From Arthrobacter psychrochitiniphilus (GTDB taxonomy: Bacteria; Actinomycetota; Actinomycetes; Actinomycetales; Micrococcaceae): 64,000 bases of DNA. The first letter of the stretch is position 1, and each line of letters opens with the position of its first letter. The stretch is taken from positions 62,001 through 126,000 of the forward strand of contig NZ_QHLZ01000009.1 in assembly GCF_003185915.1 (NCBI RefSeq), written 5' to 3'. This document shows positions 19,046 to 28,357 of this stretch, in pieces. The position numbers and the translations under genes are program-made. The notes below the pieces were generated by a model. It did no database searches and was not told the origin of the DNA. It worked only from the letters and a program-made list of their open reading frames with translations.

Positions 19046-20793
19046 GCCGGGGTCTCCTGTTCTTGTGCGTCCTCAGCGTTGATCTGGGAGGTGACGATCT
19101 CTTGGTAGGTGGGGCAGGAGAGCAGGAGTTCTTCGTGAGTACCCTGCCCCACCAGCTTTCCTTCATCGAGCACCAGGATATTATCCGCGTCCTTGACGGT
19201 GCCCACCCGTTGGGCAACCACTAAGACGGCGGCATCCCGGGTGACAGGCTTGAGAGCCATACGCAGTTTCGCGTCAGTGACATAGTCCAGAGCAGAAAAG
19301 CTGTCGTCAAATAAGTAGACGGCGGGTTGGGCCGCTATGGCACGTGCAATGCACAGGCGTTGGCGCTGTCCACCGGAGACGTTAGAGCCGCCTTGTTCAA
19401 TGGGGGCTTCGAGCCCTTCTGGCAAATTGCGCACAAAGTCGGCAGCTTGCGCCGTTTCCAGCGCCTGCCACAGTTGCTCATCCGTTGCCTGTGGGTTTCC
19501 CATGCGAATGTTACTTGCCACCGTGCCGCTGAAAAGATAAGCCCTTTGCGGCACCAAGCCAATGGAGCTGCGTAGTGTGGCAAGGCTCAGTGCCTTGACG
19601 TCATACCCGCCAAGTTCTATGGACCCTTGGGTGGTATCAAGCAATCTGGGGATGAGGTTCACCAGTGTGGACTTTCCGCTACCAGTGGAGCCGATGATGG
19701 CCGTGGTGGTTCCTGGCCCTGCGTTGAAACTGACGCCAGAGAGGACAGGGCTCTGAGCTCCGGGATAACTGAAGGTAGCATCGTGGACCCGCAACACGCC
19801 GTCGAGCCGGTCAAGGGAGATGGCATTGGGCGCATCCATGACGGTGGGCTCGGTGGTCAGGACCTCGGTGATGCGTTCTGCACTGACGGCCGCCCGCGGG
19901 ATCATCATGAACATGAACATGGCCATCATGACAGCCATGAGGATTTGCATGATGTAGCTCAAGAACGCTGTGAGCGCCCCAATCTGCATCTGGCCGGCAT
20001 CAATGCGTTGTCCACCAAACCATAAAACGCCCACACTGGTGATGTTCACAACAAAGAAGATGGTGGGGAACATCAAGGCCATGAGCCGTCCGGCCCGCAG
20101 TTGGGACGTGGTCAGGGCGCCATTGGCGGTGGCGAAGCGTTGGGCCTCGTAGTCGCGCCGGCCAAAGGCGCGGATGACACTAATGCCGGTGATTTGCTCC
20201 CGCAGCACACCGTTAATGTCATCCAATTGGCGCTGCACTTTACGGAAAGTGGGGACCAGCACCCGGACAATCAATGAGATTGCAATAATCAGCACGGGCA
20301 AGATCACCAGCAGCAATCCGGAGAGCGGCACATCCTGCGCCATGGCAAGAACAATCCCACCGATGCACATGATGGGGGCCGTGACCATCAAGGTGAAGGA
20401 CATCAGGGTCAGCATCTGCACTTGCTGGACGTCGTTGGTGGTGCGGGTAATGAGGGAGGGCGCCCCAATGGTGCCCATCTCCTGCGAGGAAAATGACTCC
20501 ACCTTATTGAACAGATCCCGCCGGATTTGCCGGCCCACCCCCATGGCGAGCCTGGCGCTCAGGAACGTTGCCGCAATGGCACACACCACCTGCCCGGCCG
20601 TAATCAGCAGCATCCACAGGCCCAGGTTCATGATGACGTCAATCTGGCCCTTGACCACGCCGTCATCAATGATGTCCGCATTGAGCGTTGGAAGGTACAG
20701 CGAAGCGAGAGTGGAGAGGAATTGCAGCACCACAATGGCTATCAAGGGACCCTTGTGGGGCGCCAGATTGCGGGCTATGAGTTGAAACAGCAC
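19042..20793 (-). CDS. ABC exporter subunit with degenerate ATPase site
   Basis: This 583-residue half-transporter leads the exporter operon. Six membrane helices occupy residues about 15-310 and the ATPase domain follows. Walker A is GSTGSGKST and the signature is VSGGQRQR. Walker B, however, reads VYLFDDSFSALD, with Asp at the catalytic Glu position, and the switch histidine is replaced by Gln (VAQRVGTV). These changes mark the non-hydrolysing partner of a heterodimeric exporter, complementing the next gene. The GTG start at 20,791-20,793 has AGGAGG four bases upstream. The gap upstream to 20,961 should hold the promoter and the operator for the GntR regulator encoded at the operon end. Confidence 0.9.
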   Translation of the reverse strand: MLFQLIARNLAPHKGPLIAIVVLQFLSTLASLYLPTLNADIIDDGVVKGQIDVIMNLGLWMLLITAGQVVCAIAATFLSARLAMGVGRQIRRDLFNKVESFSSQEMGTIGAPSLITRTTNDVQQVQMLTLMSFTLMVTAPIMCIGGIVLAMAQDVPLSGLLLVILPVLIIAISLIVRVLVPTFRKVQRQLDDINGVLREQITGISVIRAFGRRDYEAQRFATANGALTTSQLRAGRLMALMFPTIFFVVNITSVGVLWFGGQRIDAGQMQIGALTAFLSYIMQILMAVMMAMFMFMMIPRAAVSAERITEVLTTEPTVMDAPNAISLDRLDGVLRVHDATFSYPGAQSPVLSGVSFNAGPGTTTAIIGSTGSGKSTLVNLIPRLLDTTQGSIELGGYDVKALSLATLRSSIGLVPQRAYLFSGTVASNIRMGNPQATDEQLWQALETAQAADFVRNLPEGLEAPIEQGGSNVSGGQRQRLCIARAIAAQPAVYLFDDSFSALDYVTDAKLRMALKPVTRDAAVLVVAQRVGTVKDADNILVLDEGKLVGQGTHEELLLSCPTYQEIVTSQINAEDAQEQETPA

Positions 20794-20961
20794 AAATCCT
20801 CCTGTGGTTCCGTTCGGTCACGTTAGTTCACACTGCTCATAATTTACTCCCCTCGCCGTGTCATTGTCTGTGAGAGCATCGCGCATCTTGCAGGTGTGGC
20901 GATTCCGCTCATCGCAACCCCTATTCCAGAGCCAACCAGGGCCTGGAACTACACCACTGGC

Positions 20962-21660
20962 TTAGCCGTACAGCTCAAACGCCACGGCTCCACCAGAAGT
21001 GACCATCTCTGTCTGCTTGCGGGCCTGAACATCCACAGCTTCCTCACTCAGCGCTCGCAGGTATTGGCTGTGTTCTGCCAGCGACGCGCAGGCTTTTTCA
21101 ATGCTGGCAGCTGACACCGGCTGGGCATGGGTGGGGTGTGGAGACATGATGGCCACCCACTTGCTTTTGTGCCGCGGCAGGCCCTCGGCCAGTAGTTCGG
21201 GGAAGATCCATTCATTGTCAGCATCCCCTACGGCATCCAGGACAGCCCGGCCCACTGCCCTGTGATCGGCGGAGTTCCACCGCCCCGGTCCCCACTCATC
21301 CCGGTGATTCAGGCTCAACACCACATCTGGGCGGACCCGGCGAATCTCCCGGGCCAAGTCGCGGCGCAACCCCAGCCCCTCTTCGATCCGCCCGTCAGGA
21401 TAATCCAGGAACACTAAATCGCTCACACCTACCCGGGCACAGGCGTTCTGCTGTTCCATGACACGCAGCGGCCCCGACTCTTCCGGGTGCATGCCTGCAA
21501 TGCCGGCTTCCCCACGAGTCGCCAACACGTAGCTGACCTGTTTTCCGGCGGTGATCCATTCCGCCACCGCCGCCGCCATCCCATATTCGGGATCATCCGG
21601 GTGTGCCACGAGCACCAGGGCCCGCTGCCAGTCCTGGGGAAACTCTTGCATTTCACTCAT
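20962..21660 (-). CDS. PIG-L/LmbE-family deacetylase
   Basis: The 232-residue protein belongs to the zinc-dependent LmbE/PIG-L de-N-acetylase family, whose members include MshB and Mca of mycothiol metabolism. The metal motif AHPDDPEYG begins near residue 19, RGEAGIAG and LDYPDGRI follow, and the third ligand lies in NSADHRAVGRAVLDA. The substrate, an N-acetylated sugar conjugate, cannot be named from sequence. I start at the ATG at 21,658-21,660, which overlaps the methyltransferase stop (ATGA), so the two genes are coupled. A LexA-like palindrome lies 85 bases upstream, inside the methyltransferase gene. Confidence 0.85.
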   Translation of the reverse strand: MSEMQEFPQDWQRALVLVAHPDDPEYGMAAAVAEWITAGKQVSYVLATRGEAGIAGMHPEESGPLRVMEQQNACARVGVSDLVFLDYPDGRIEEGLGLRRDLAREIRRVRPDVVLSLNHRDEWGPGRWNSADHRAVGRAVLDAVGDADNEWIFPELLAEGLPRHKSKWVAIMSPHPTHAQPVSAASIEKACASLAEHSQYLRALSEEAVDVQARKQTEMVTSGGAVAFELYG

Positions 21661-22571
21661 TGTTTCTCTCCCACCATAAAGATCCGCCGGAACGGAAAAA
21701 TTGTGCCACATTCACCCGGCGGATAGGCCGCCACCAAAAGAAGTTCGAACATTTGTTCGAATTTGATCATTTCTTCCGCACCCAGAGCTGCCGCCACTGG
21801 CCTCAAGGCGGTGCCCCTGACCCAGCCCAACACCGGGGACTCCCCCGGCAATAGATGGTTGTACGTTGTCTCCCATACATCTGCTGTGGCCCCGTTGCTC
21901 AGCAACAGCTCCTGGTATTCAGAGGGTTCCGCCACCGCATCATGGTGGCCCAACACACCGTCCAGCTGTTTGCGCCAGCGCGGACTGCCTGCCAATTCCC
22001 GGAGCAACACGTGCGACGGCGAGCCAAAGTTCCCCGGGACCTGCACTGCCAGCCACGCACCAGGGCGCAGTTCCGCCACCCACTGCGCCATGAGGTCGCG
22101 GTGCCCTGGCACCCATTGCAAGGCGGCATTGGACACCACCACATCAACTGGTGGAGCCCCGGCGGCTATGGCTGGTCCAGCGAACCCGCCGGACCCCGGC
22201 CGCCAGGCAGTGATATCGCCCTGCACGAACGCCAGCCCCGGCTCTAGCTGAGCTGGACGCCGGTGAGTTGCGGGCGGGAGAGAGGGGCCGCCGTCGTGCG
22301 CCGGATCAGGCGTGAGAGTAGAAGCAGGAGAAGGCAGAAGCGTGCGGGCCTGGGCAATCATGGCCGCGGAGCTGTCTAGCCCCAGGACGCTGGCCCCGGG
22401 CCAGCGCTGCGCGAGCGTTGCACTGAGCGTTCCTGGCCCGCAGCCCAAATCCACCACGGATCGCGGCGCCGTTGCCCCGATCCGGAAGGTCAGGTCAAAG
22501 AAGGGCCGGCTGCGAAAATCACTGAAGTGGCCGTACACGTCCGGTTCCCACAGAAATGTTCCATCACCCAT
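21657..22571 (-). CDS. Trans-aconitate 2-methyltransferase-like SAM methyltransferase
   Basis: The 304-residue protein has a class I methyltransferase fold of the Tam type. The SAM motif is VVDLGCGPGTLS (residues about 39-50), the acidic strand is VLGLDSSAAMI and motif IV is DVVVSNAALQWVPGH, as in Tam. Tam methylates trans-aconitate, a by-product of aconitase; that substrate is a family inference. A Pro/Ala/His-rich insert of about 35 residues (about 80-115) separates motifs II and III and is unusual. The start is the ATG at 22,569-22,571 with AGGA seven bases upstream. It is divergent from the helicase gene, with 38 bases between them. Confidence 0.8.
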   Translation of the reverse strand: MGDGTFLWEPDVYGHFSDFRSRPFFDLTFRIGATAPRSVVDLGCGPGTLSATLAQRWPGASVLGLDSSAAMIAQARTLLPSPASTLTPDPAHDGGPSLPPATHRRPAQLEPGLAFVQGDITAWRPGSGGFAGPAIAAGAPPVDVVVSNAALQWVPGHRDLMAQWVAELRPGAWLAVQVPGNFGSPSHVLLRELAGSPRWRKQLDGVLGHHDAVAEPSEYQELLLSNGATADVWETTYNHLLPGESPVLGWVRGTALRPVAAALGAEEMIKFEQMFELLLVAAYPPGECGTIFPFRRIFMVGEKQ

Positions 22572-22609
22572 GCCGTTATCCTCCCATAGCGCCGAGCACC
22601 TAAGCTGGG

Positions 22610-25162
22610 ATGACCATGAATCTTCTTGAACAGCTTGCCACCCTAAATCCGCAGACCTCCTCCGACGACGATATTTTGGACGCGTTTTTGGAGTGGACCC
22701 TTGACCGGGGGTTGGAGCTGTACCCGGCACAGGAGGAAGCAGCGCTGGAGCTGGTGAGCGGGAACAACGTGATTTTGTCCACCCCCACAGGCTCGGGCAA
22801 GTCAATGGTGGCCATTGCAGCGCACTTCAACGCCATGGCCCGCGGCGCTGCCAGCTACTACACGGCACCCATCAAGGCGCTGGTCTCGGAAAAGTTCTTT
22901 GCCTTGTGCGAGATCTTCGGTGCCGAGAACGTGGGCATGATCACCGGCGATTCCTCCGTGAACCAAGACGCACCGATCATTTGCTGCACCGCTGAGATTC
23001 TGGCGAACATCGCCCTGCGCGAGGGTGAGGATGCCGACGTTGGCGTGGTCATCATGGATGAGTTCCACTACTATTCGGACCCGCAGCGCGGCTGGGCCTG
23101 GCAACTGCCGCTGCTGGAGCTCCCGCAGTCCCAGTTCCTGCTCATGAGCGCCACCCTCGGGGATGTGAGCCGTTTTGAACGCGAGCTGACGGAGCTGACC
23201 AACCGGGACACCACCACCGTCTCCTCCGGCGAGCGCCCCATCCCCCTGCATTACTACTACGTGCAGACAGGCATCCACGAGACCTTGGAGGAACTGCTCG
23301 CCACCAAGCAAGTCCCCGTCTACGTGGTGCACTTCAGCCAAGCAGAGGCCATTGACCGGGCGCAGACCCTCATGAGCATCAACGTGTGCACGCGGGAGGA
23401 AAAGGACAAGATTGGTGAGCTCATAGCCGGCTTCCGCTTCTCTGCCGGCTTCGGCAAAACCCTCAACCGCCTGGTCCGCCACGGTATTGGCGTCCACCAC
23501 GCCGGCATGCTGCCCAAGTACCGCCGCCTAGTGGAGCAACTGGCCCAAGCAGGTCTGATGAAAGTCATCTGCGGCACCGACACCTTGGGTGTGGGTATCA
23601 ACGTGCCCATCCGTACCGTGCTGCTGACAGCCCTGAGCAAGTACGACGGCATCAAGACCCGTATTTTGCAGGTCCGAGAGTTCCAACAGATCGCCGGGCG
23701 TGCCGGACGTGCCGGGTATGACACCGCCGGGACCGTCATTGTCCAAGCCCCCGAGCACGTGATTGAAAACGCCAAGTCCATGGCCAAGGCGGTTGCCAAG
23801 TTTGGCGACGACCAAAAGAAGCTACGCCAGGTAGTGAAGAAGAAGCCCATGACAGGCTTTGTCAGCTGGGGTGAACCCACCTTCACCCGCCTGGCCGAAT
23901 CCGTGCCTGAACCGCTGACCTCCAGCTTCACCGTTACCCACGCCATGTTGCTGAACCTGCTGGAACGCCCCGGCGATCCTTTCCAGGCTGCCAAGGCGCT
24001 ACTGACGGAGAACCATGAGTCGCCGTCCAAGCAGCGAGTCCTGATCCGCAAGGCCATCGGCATGTACCGGGAGCTCCTGGGCGCCGGCGTGGTGGAGCGT
24101 ATCCCCGAGAATGAGCTGGAATCCGACGGGCGTACGGTCCGCCTCACCGTCCATCTGCAAATGAACTTTGCGCTGAACCAGCCGCTGTCGCCGTTTGCGC
24201 TCGCAGCCCTTGACCTGCTCGACGCCGAATCGCCTAGCTACGCGCTGGATGTTATCTCCGTCATTGAATCGACGCTGGAGAAACCACGCCAAATCCTCTC
24301 CGCCCAGCTCAAGCGTGAACGCACCGAAAAGGTCGCTGACATGAAGGCTCAGGGCATTGAGTATGACGAGCGGATGGCCATCCTCGACGAGGTCACCTAC
24401 CCCATGCCCTTGGCCGAGCTGCTTTTTGGTGCCTTTGACGTGTACCGGAAGGCCTCGCCGTGGATGGGTGACTTTGAGCTGAGCCCGAAGTCGATCATCC
24501 GTGACATGTATGAGCGGGCCATGAACTTTGGTGAGTACGTGCAGTACTACTCGCTGGCCCGTTCCGAGGGCATTGTGCTGCGCTACCTCACCGACGCTTA
24601 CAAGGCGCTGCGCCAAACCGTCCCCCAAGATGCGCTGCGCGAAGACCTCGAGGACATCATCTCGTGGCTGGGCGAGCTGGTCCGCCAGGTGGACTCCAGC
24701 CTGCTCGATGAGTGGGAGAAAATGACAAGTGGCCAAGACACTGACAGTGCCACCTTCCTCGAAGAAACCGCCCTGCCGCCGGCCCCGCCGCGTTTGACCG
24801 ATAACGCCCGTGCGTTCCGGGTCATGGTCCGCAACGAGATGTTCCGCCGCGTAGAGCTTGCTGCGGATGATGACGTTCAGGCTTTGGGTGCGCTCGATTC
24901 CGATCGCGGCTGGGACGCCGACCGTTGGGCCGACGCACTGGATGACTACTGGGACGAGCATGAATACATTGAGGCAGGCCCGGCCGCCCGTGGCCCGGCG
25001 CTGCTGCATATAGCCCCGTCAGCTGAGAGCTGGTCCGTGCGCCAAACCATTGTTGACCCCGCAGGAAACCATGATTGGCATATGCACGCCACGGTGGATC
25101 TTGAGGCGTCAAATGAGGCAGGTGCCGCCGTGGTACATTTTCAGGAATTCAGCAGGATGTAA
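22610..25162 (+). CDS. DEAD/DEAH-box helicase with DUF3516 C-terminus
   Basis: This 850-residue superfamily 2 helicase has Walker A TPTGSGKS near residue 59, the DEAD-type box MDEFHYYSD near 148, LLMSATLGD near 180 and the C-terminal core motif QIAGRAGRAG near 362. The second half corresponds to DUF3516, found in actinobacterial relatives of the Ski2-like/RNA helicase group. It should unwind RNA or DNA with ATP; the target is unknown. Two ATG codons lie at 22,610 and 22,616, and the second fits the GGGA sequence better as ribosome site. It reads away from the methyltransferase and leads a plus-strand group with the acetyltransferase 22 bases downstream. Confidence 0.9.
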   Translation: MTMNLLEQLATLNPQTSSDDDILDAFLEWTLDRGLELYPAQEEAALELVSGNNVILSTPTGSGKSMVAIAAHFNAMARGAASYYTAPIKALVSEKFFALCEIFGAENVGMITGDSSVNQDAPIICCTAEILANIALREGEDADVGVVIMDEFHYYSDPQRGWAWQLPLLELPQSQFLLMSATLGDVSRFERELTELTNRDTTTVSSGERPIPLHYYYVQTGIHETLEELLATKQVPVYVVHFSQAEAIDRAQTLMSINVCTREEKDKIGELIAGFRFSAGFGKTLNRLVRHGIGVHHAGMLPKYRRLVEQLAQAGLMKVICGTDTLGVGINVPIRTVLLTALSKYDGIKTRILQVREFQQIAGRAGRAGYDTAGTVIVQAPEHVIENAKSMAKAVAKFGDDQKKLRQVVKKKPMTGFVSWGEPTFTRLAESVPEPLTSSFTVTHAMLLNLLERPGDPFQAAKALLTENHESPSKQRVLIRKAIGMYRELLGAGVVERIPENELESDGRTVRLTVHLQMNFALNQPLSPFALAALDLLDAESPSYALDVISVIESTLEKPRQILSAQLKRERTEKVADMKAQGIEYDERMAILDEVTYPMPLAELLFGAFDVYRKASPWMGDFELSPKSIIRDMYERAMNFGEYVQYYSLARSEGIVLRYLTDAYKALRQTVPQDALREDLEDIISWLGELVRQVDSSLLDEWEKMTSGQDTDSATFLEETALPPAPPRLTDNARAFRVMVRNEMFRRVELAADDDVQALGALDSDRGWDADRWADALDDYWDEHEYIEAGPAARGPALLHIAPSAESWSVRQTIVDPAGNHDWHMHATVDLEASNEAGAAVVHFQEFSRM

Positions 25163-25183
25163 GCTGCACGATAAGCTAAATTC

Positions 25184-25720
25184 ATGAACTTGCTACGCAC
25201 CGCTGCGCCCGCCGATGTCCCCGCCATCCTTGGCATGATTCACGATCTGGCTGCTTATGAAAAAGAGCCCGACGCCGTGAAAAACACCGAAGAGATGCTG
25301 CACGCCAATCTCTTCGGTGCGAATCCGCAAATCTACGCGCACGTGGTGGACTCCCCTGTTGCCGGAGAACCGATTGTGGGGTTCGCCCTCTGGTTCCTGA
25401 ACTACTCCACGTGGGAGGGTACGCACGGGATCTATCTCGAGGACCTGTATGTGCGGCCCGAGGCGCGGGGCGGCGGCTACGGAAAAATGCTGTTGCAAAA
25501 CCTGGCCCAGATTGCTGTGGAACGCGGCTATGCGCGGGTGGAGTGGAGCGTTCTGGATTGGAACGAGCCCTCCATTAACTTCTATAAGTCGTTCGGAGCA
25601 GCGCCCATGGACGGCTGGCACGTGTTCCGTTTGGACGGTGGCGCCCTGGTGAACTTTGGAGCCCCGGCACTAGCAACGGCAGCATCCTCCGTTCCATCCT
25701 CGGCACCGGCCCAGTCATGA
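25184..25720 (+). CDS. GNAT-family N-acetyltransferase (diamine acetyltransferase-like)
   Basis: The 178-residue protein has the GNAT acetyl-CoA motif VRPEARGGGYGKMLL (residues about 89-103), and the pattern YLEDLYV before it and WNEPSINFYKSFGA after it resembles spermidine/thialysine acetyltransferases. It should acetylate a small amine in the cytosol; the exact acceptor is inference. The N-terminus TAAPADVPAILGMI is the usual first helix. A 17-residue Ala/Ser-rich tail extends beyond the fold. Its TGA overlaps the ATG of the peptidase gene (ATGA), so the two are coupled. Confidence 0.85.
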   Translation: MNLLRTAAPADVPAILGMIHDLAAYEKEPDAVKNTEEMLHANLFGANPQIYAHVVDSPVAGEPIVGFALWFLNYSTWEGTHGIYLEDLYVRPEARGGGYGKMLLQNLAQIAVERGYARVEWSVLDWNEPSINFYKSFGAAPMDGWHVFRLDGGALVNFGAPALATAASSVPSSAPAQS

Positions 25721-27000
25721 GCCCCACTGACGCCTACACCATCCGGGGCGTGCGCATGCGCGATCACCGGTTCACGGTCCCGCTTGATCACGCACACCCA
25801 GGGGGAACCACTCTTGAACTGTTTGCGCGCGAGCTCAGTGACGCCCGAGTGGACGGCGAGGCTTTGCCTTGGCTGCTGTTCCTCCAAGGCGGACCGGGTG
25901 GACGCGGAAACCGGCCTGCTGGTCTAAGCGGTTGGCTGGCGGAGGCCACTAGGCATTTCCGCGTCTTGATGCTGGATCAGCGGGGCACGGGCCTCTCCAC
26001 CCCGGCCAACCGGCAGACCCTGCCATTGGTGGGCTCCGCCGCGGAACAAGCAGAGTACCTCTCCCATTTCCGGGCCACTGACATTGTGGCGGACGCTGAA
26101 TTCATCCGCGCAGCCCTGGGGTCAGGGCCTTGGAGTGTCTTTGGTCAAAGCTACGGCGGCTTCTGCGCCCTGAGCTACCTCTCCTTCGCTCCTGAAGGCG
26201 TCAAGGAAGCCCTCATTACCGGCGGGCTGGCGCCTCTGACGGGCCCGGCTGACCAGGTCTACCAGGCAACTTTTGAGCGGCTCCGGCGCCGCAATGCGGA
26301 GTACTTCGCCAAATACCCCACAGACCGTGAGGTGCTGACCCGGATTATGGCGCACACGGACGCTGTCGCCGAGTTTCTGCCTACGGGCGAACGGCTCACC
26401 CGTGAACGTGTGCAAATGCTGGGCAACCTGCTGGGCGGCAACACTCGTTTTGATTCCCTCCATTATGTCCTCGAAGACGCCTTTGTCCCCACGCTCCACG
26501 GAGTACGGCTCTCAGATGGGTTCTTGGCTCAGCTCAGCTCCCAGGTAGACCGTTCAACGGGCCCGCTGTATGCCCTGATGCACGAGTCCATCTATGTCCA
26601 GGGCGAAGCCAGTAACTGGGCTGCCGCCAGGGTTTTGGCCGCGAACCCCGATTTCTTACCGGACGCTGCCCAGCCGCTGCTGAGCGGCGAAGCCGTCTAT
26701 CCTTGGTATTTTGAGCAGGATCCAGCCCTGAGCCCCTTGCAGGAAGTGGCTCAGTTGTTGGCGGTCCGCACGGACGGCTGGGGGAAGCTTTACAACCTGG
26801 AGCAGCTGGCCCTAAATAGTGTGCCGGTGGCTGCAGCCGTCTACCGCGATGACATCTTCGTGGACCGGGATCTGTCCCTCGCTACGGCCGCAGCCGTCAA
26901 CGGTTTACAGGTCTGGGAAAGCGCCGACTTCCACCACGATGGCATTGCTGATGATGGTGAGGGGATCTTCGCCAGACTACTGGGCATGGTCCGCGCCTAA
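25717..27000 (+). CDS. Alpha/beta-hydrolase, S33 prolyl aminopeptidase-like
   Basis: The 427-residue protein has the S33 layout. The oxyanion-hole segment FLQGGPGGRG is near residue 53, MLDQRGTG follows, and the nucleophile elbow GQSYGGF with the catalytic Ser is near residue 145. The C-terminal part has the candidate His in SADFHHDGIAD. Family members cleave N-terminal proline from small peptides. No signal peptide is seen, so it is probably cytosolic. It is the last gene before a long gene-poor stretch, and a 19-base hairpin starts 33 bases behind the stop. Confidence 0.87.
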   Translation: MSPTDAYTIRGVRMRDHRFTVPLDHAHPGGTTLELFARELSDARVDGEALPWLLFLQGGPGGRGNRPAGLSGWLAEATRHFRVLMLDQRGTGLSTPANRQTLPLVGSAAEQAEYLSHFRATDIVADAEFIRAALGSGPWSVFGQSYGGFCALSYLSFAPEGVKEALITGGLAPLTGPADQVYQATFERLRRRNAEYFAKYPTDREVLTRIMAHTDAVAEFLPTGERLTRERVQMLGNLLGGNTRFDSLHYVLEDAFVPTLHGVRLSDGFLAQLSSQVDRSTGPLYALMHESIYVQGEASNWAAARVLAANPDFLPDAAQPLLSGEAVYPWYFEQDPALSPLQEVAQLLAVRTDGWGKLYNLEQLALNSVPVAAAVYRDDIFVDRDLSLATAAAVNGLQVWESADFHHDGIADDGEGIFARLLGMVRA

Positions 27001-27997
27001 GCGTCATAGGTGGTGGAGGCCCCTTAGCTAGCTGAGACCTTCGAGGCCTCATCCCCGGTATCAGCAGAGTCAGAGGGCTGGCTGCAGCCGAGGCGCGGGT
27101 TCTCTAGTTCCCGCACCTTAGAGGATCGCTGCGCGGGGCACAGGTCCCTGGATTGTCCAGAGAGAGACTCGGCGCAGAGTTGTTCGGACACACTCCCACC
27201 ACTTGCGAAGTCAACCCAGCGTCACCGGGTGCATCGTCAAGTGTGGCAAGCGATACGTGCCCTGGGTCAGTTTACTGTGCTGTCAACGAGTTCAGCCCCC
27301 AATGGCGGACTTTGACGTCAATCCCTCACAGCGAAAGCTCAGGTTATCCGGGTATACCCAGCCCTAACGAACGATTTCTACTGACAATTGTTGCGTTCGA
27401 GTGCCAGCGTCATTTGGGGGAGGAATGAGTGGGTAGAAATCTAGCCCGTGGCTGCCCGTGACACCCTGAATCCGGGCTAGTGGGTCCTCCAGCGCTCTAG
27501 AGTCACGTATCCCATTCGGACCGGGTAGCCCCCTGGCTAATCAAGGGTGGATTCAGGCTTGACACTAAGCAGCTACGTTCTTTTCCTGCATGGTGAGATT
27601 GCAACCATCCAAGCTACTAGATTGTGGTCGTTGCACGTTCAACAGTGTGAGATATGTATGCCGAGCTGGGAAATACCGCCCCACTGCTGAACCCTGCCCC
27701 ACCACGGGGTGTGGGGGTTCAACCCCTAAAGAAGGCACGAACACGCGGTGGCATGCACGAGACGCGCAGCCTGGGAGCGATGCTCTCCTCGAGGATCCCT
27801 ATTCCTGCGCTGCCGTTTAAAGCGCATCGGAGAGCGGCGGCCGCATTCTGAACCGGCCGATGAATACCAGTGCTCCCGCGTGGCTAATTCTCCAACAGTG
27901 TCCGCCTCATTACAGTGGGACAAGAACCACTTTTTTGAACTCTGCAATCGCAACACCAAGGGCACGCGTGACGTGCAGACAAGACAAGGAGCTATCC
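27001..27997. other. Gene-poor interval with hairpins
   Basis: No convincing gene is seen. A hairpin at 27,033-27,051 (TGAG-A-CCT, loop TCG) may terminate the peptidase transcript. An 8-bp inverted repeat CTAGCCCG/CGGGCTAG lies at 27,441-27,448 and 27,473-27,480. A GC-rich inverted repeat lies around 27,685-27,715. On the minus strand near 27,025-27,125 a short frame ends in a Ser/Asp-rich tail, but it has no start and no recognised family. The stretch is less GC-biased at third positions than the core genes and looks like worn accessory DNA. Confidence 0.6.
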
Positions 27998-28357
27998 ATG
28001 AAAGCGAAAATGGCCTTCGCAGCCGGACTGGCCGTGGGATATGTTGTGGGCACCCGCGTGGGCCGCCGCGGCTACGAGAACTTGAAGAACAATGCGCGCG
28101 CGGTATGGGAGATGGACGCTGTCCAAGAGACCATCGAACATGTGCAAACCACCGTCAAGGACGAAACTGGAAAAATAGCTACCCGTCTTCTTCACCCGGG
28201 GGAAAACAGCTCACCCATTGCATCCTCCTCCCCTGAAACAGAGTCAAAGCGGCACAGCGGGCTCCCAGACGTGGACACTGACCCGGCCCTGAACGATGAC
28301 TTGGGCCAGGATTGGACAGATGAAGGCGGCGCGCTGCCCTCGGGTCCAGCGGCCTGA
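27998..28357 (+). CDS. YtxH-like small membrane-anchored protein
   Basis: The 119-residue protein begins with a glycine-patterned hydrophobic segment (MAFAAGLAVGYVVGTRVGRRG, residues about 5-25) like that of YtxH/glycine-zipper stress proteins. An amphipathic helical region follows (about 28-65) and then a Ser/Asp-rich, probably disordered tail. The start at 27,998 has AAGGAG six bases upstream; the longer upstream frame lacks support. It is a lone gene between two gene-poor stretches. A role in envelope stress or membrane association is inference from the layout only. Confidence 0.75.
   Translation: MKAKMAFAAGLAVGYVVGTRVGRRGYENLKNNARAVWEMDAVQETIEHVQTTVKDETGKIATRLLHPGENSSPIASSSPETESKRHSGLPDVDTDPALNDDLGQDWTDEGGALPSGPAA

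Noticed and set aside
23999..25009. Minus-strand frame of 336 codons opposite the helicase
   Set aside because: Shadow of the helicase C-terminal half; no motifs.
27153..27428. Plus-strand frame of 91 codons in the gene-poor interval
   Set aside because: No ribosome site, no hydrophobic or catalytic pattern, and composition unlike neighbouring genes.
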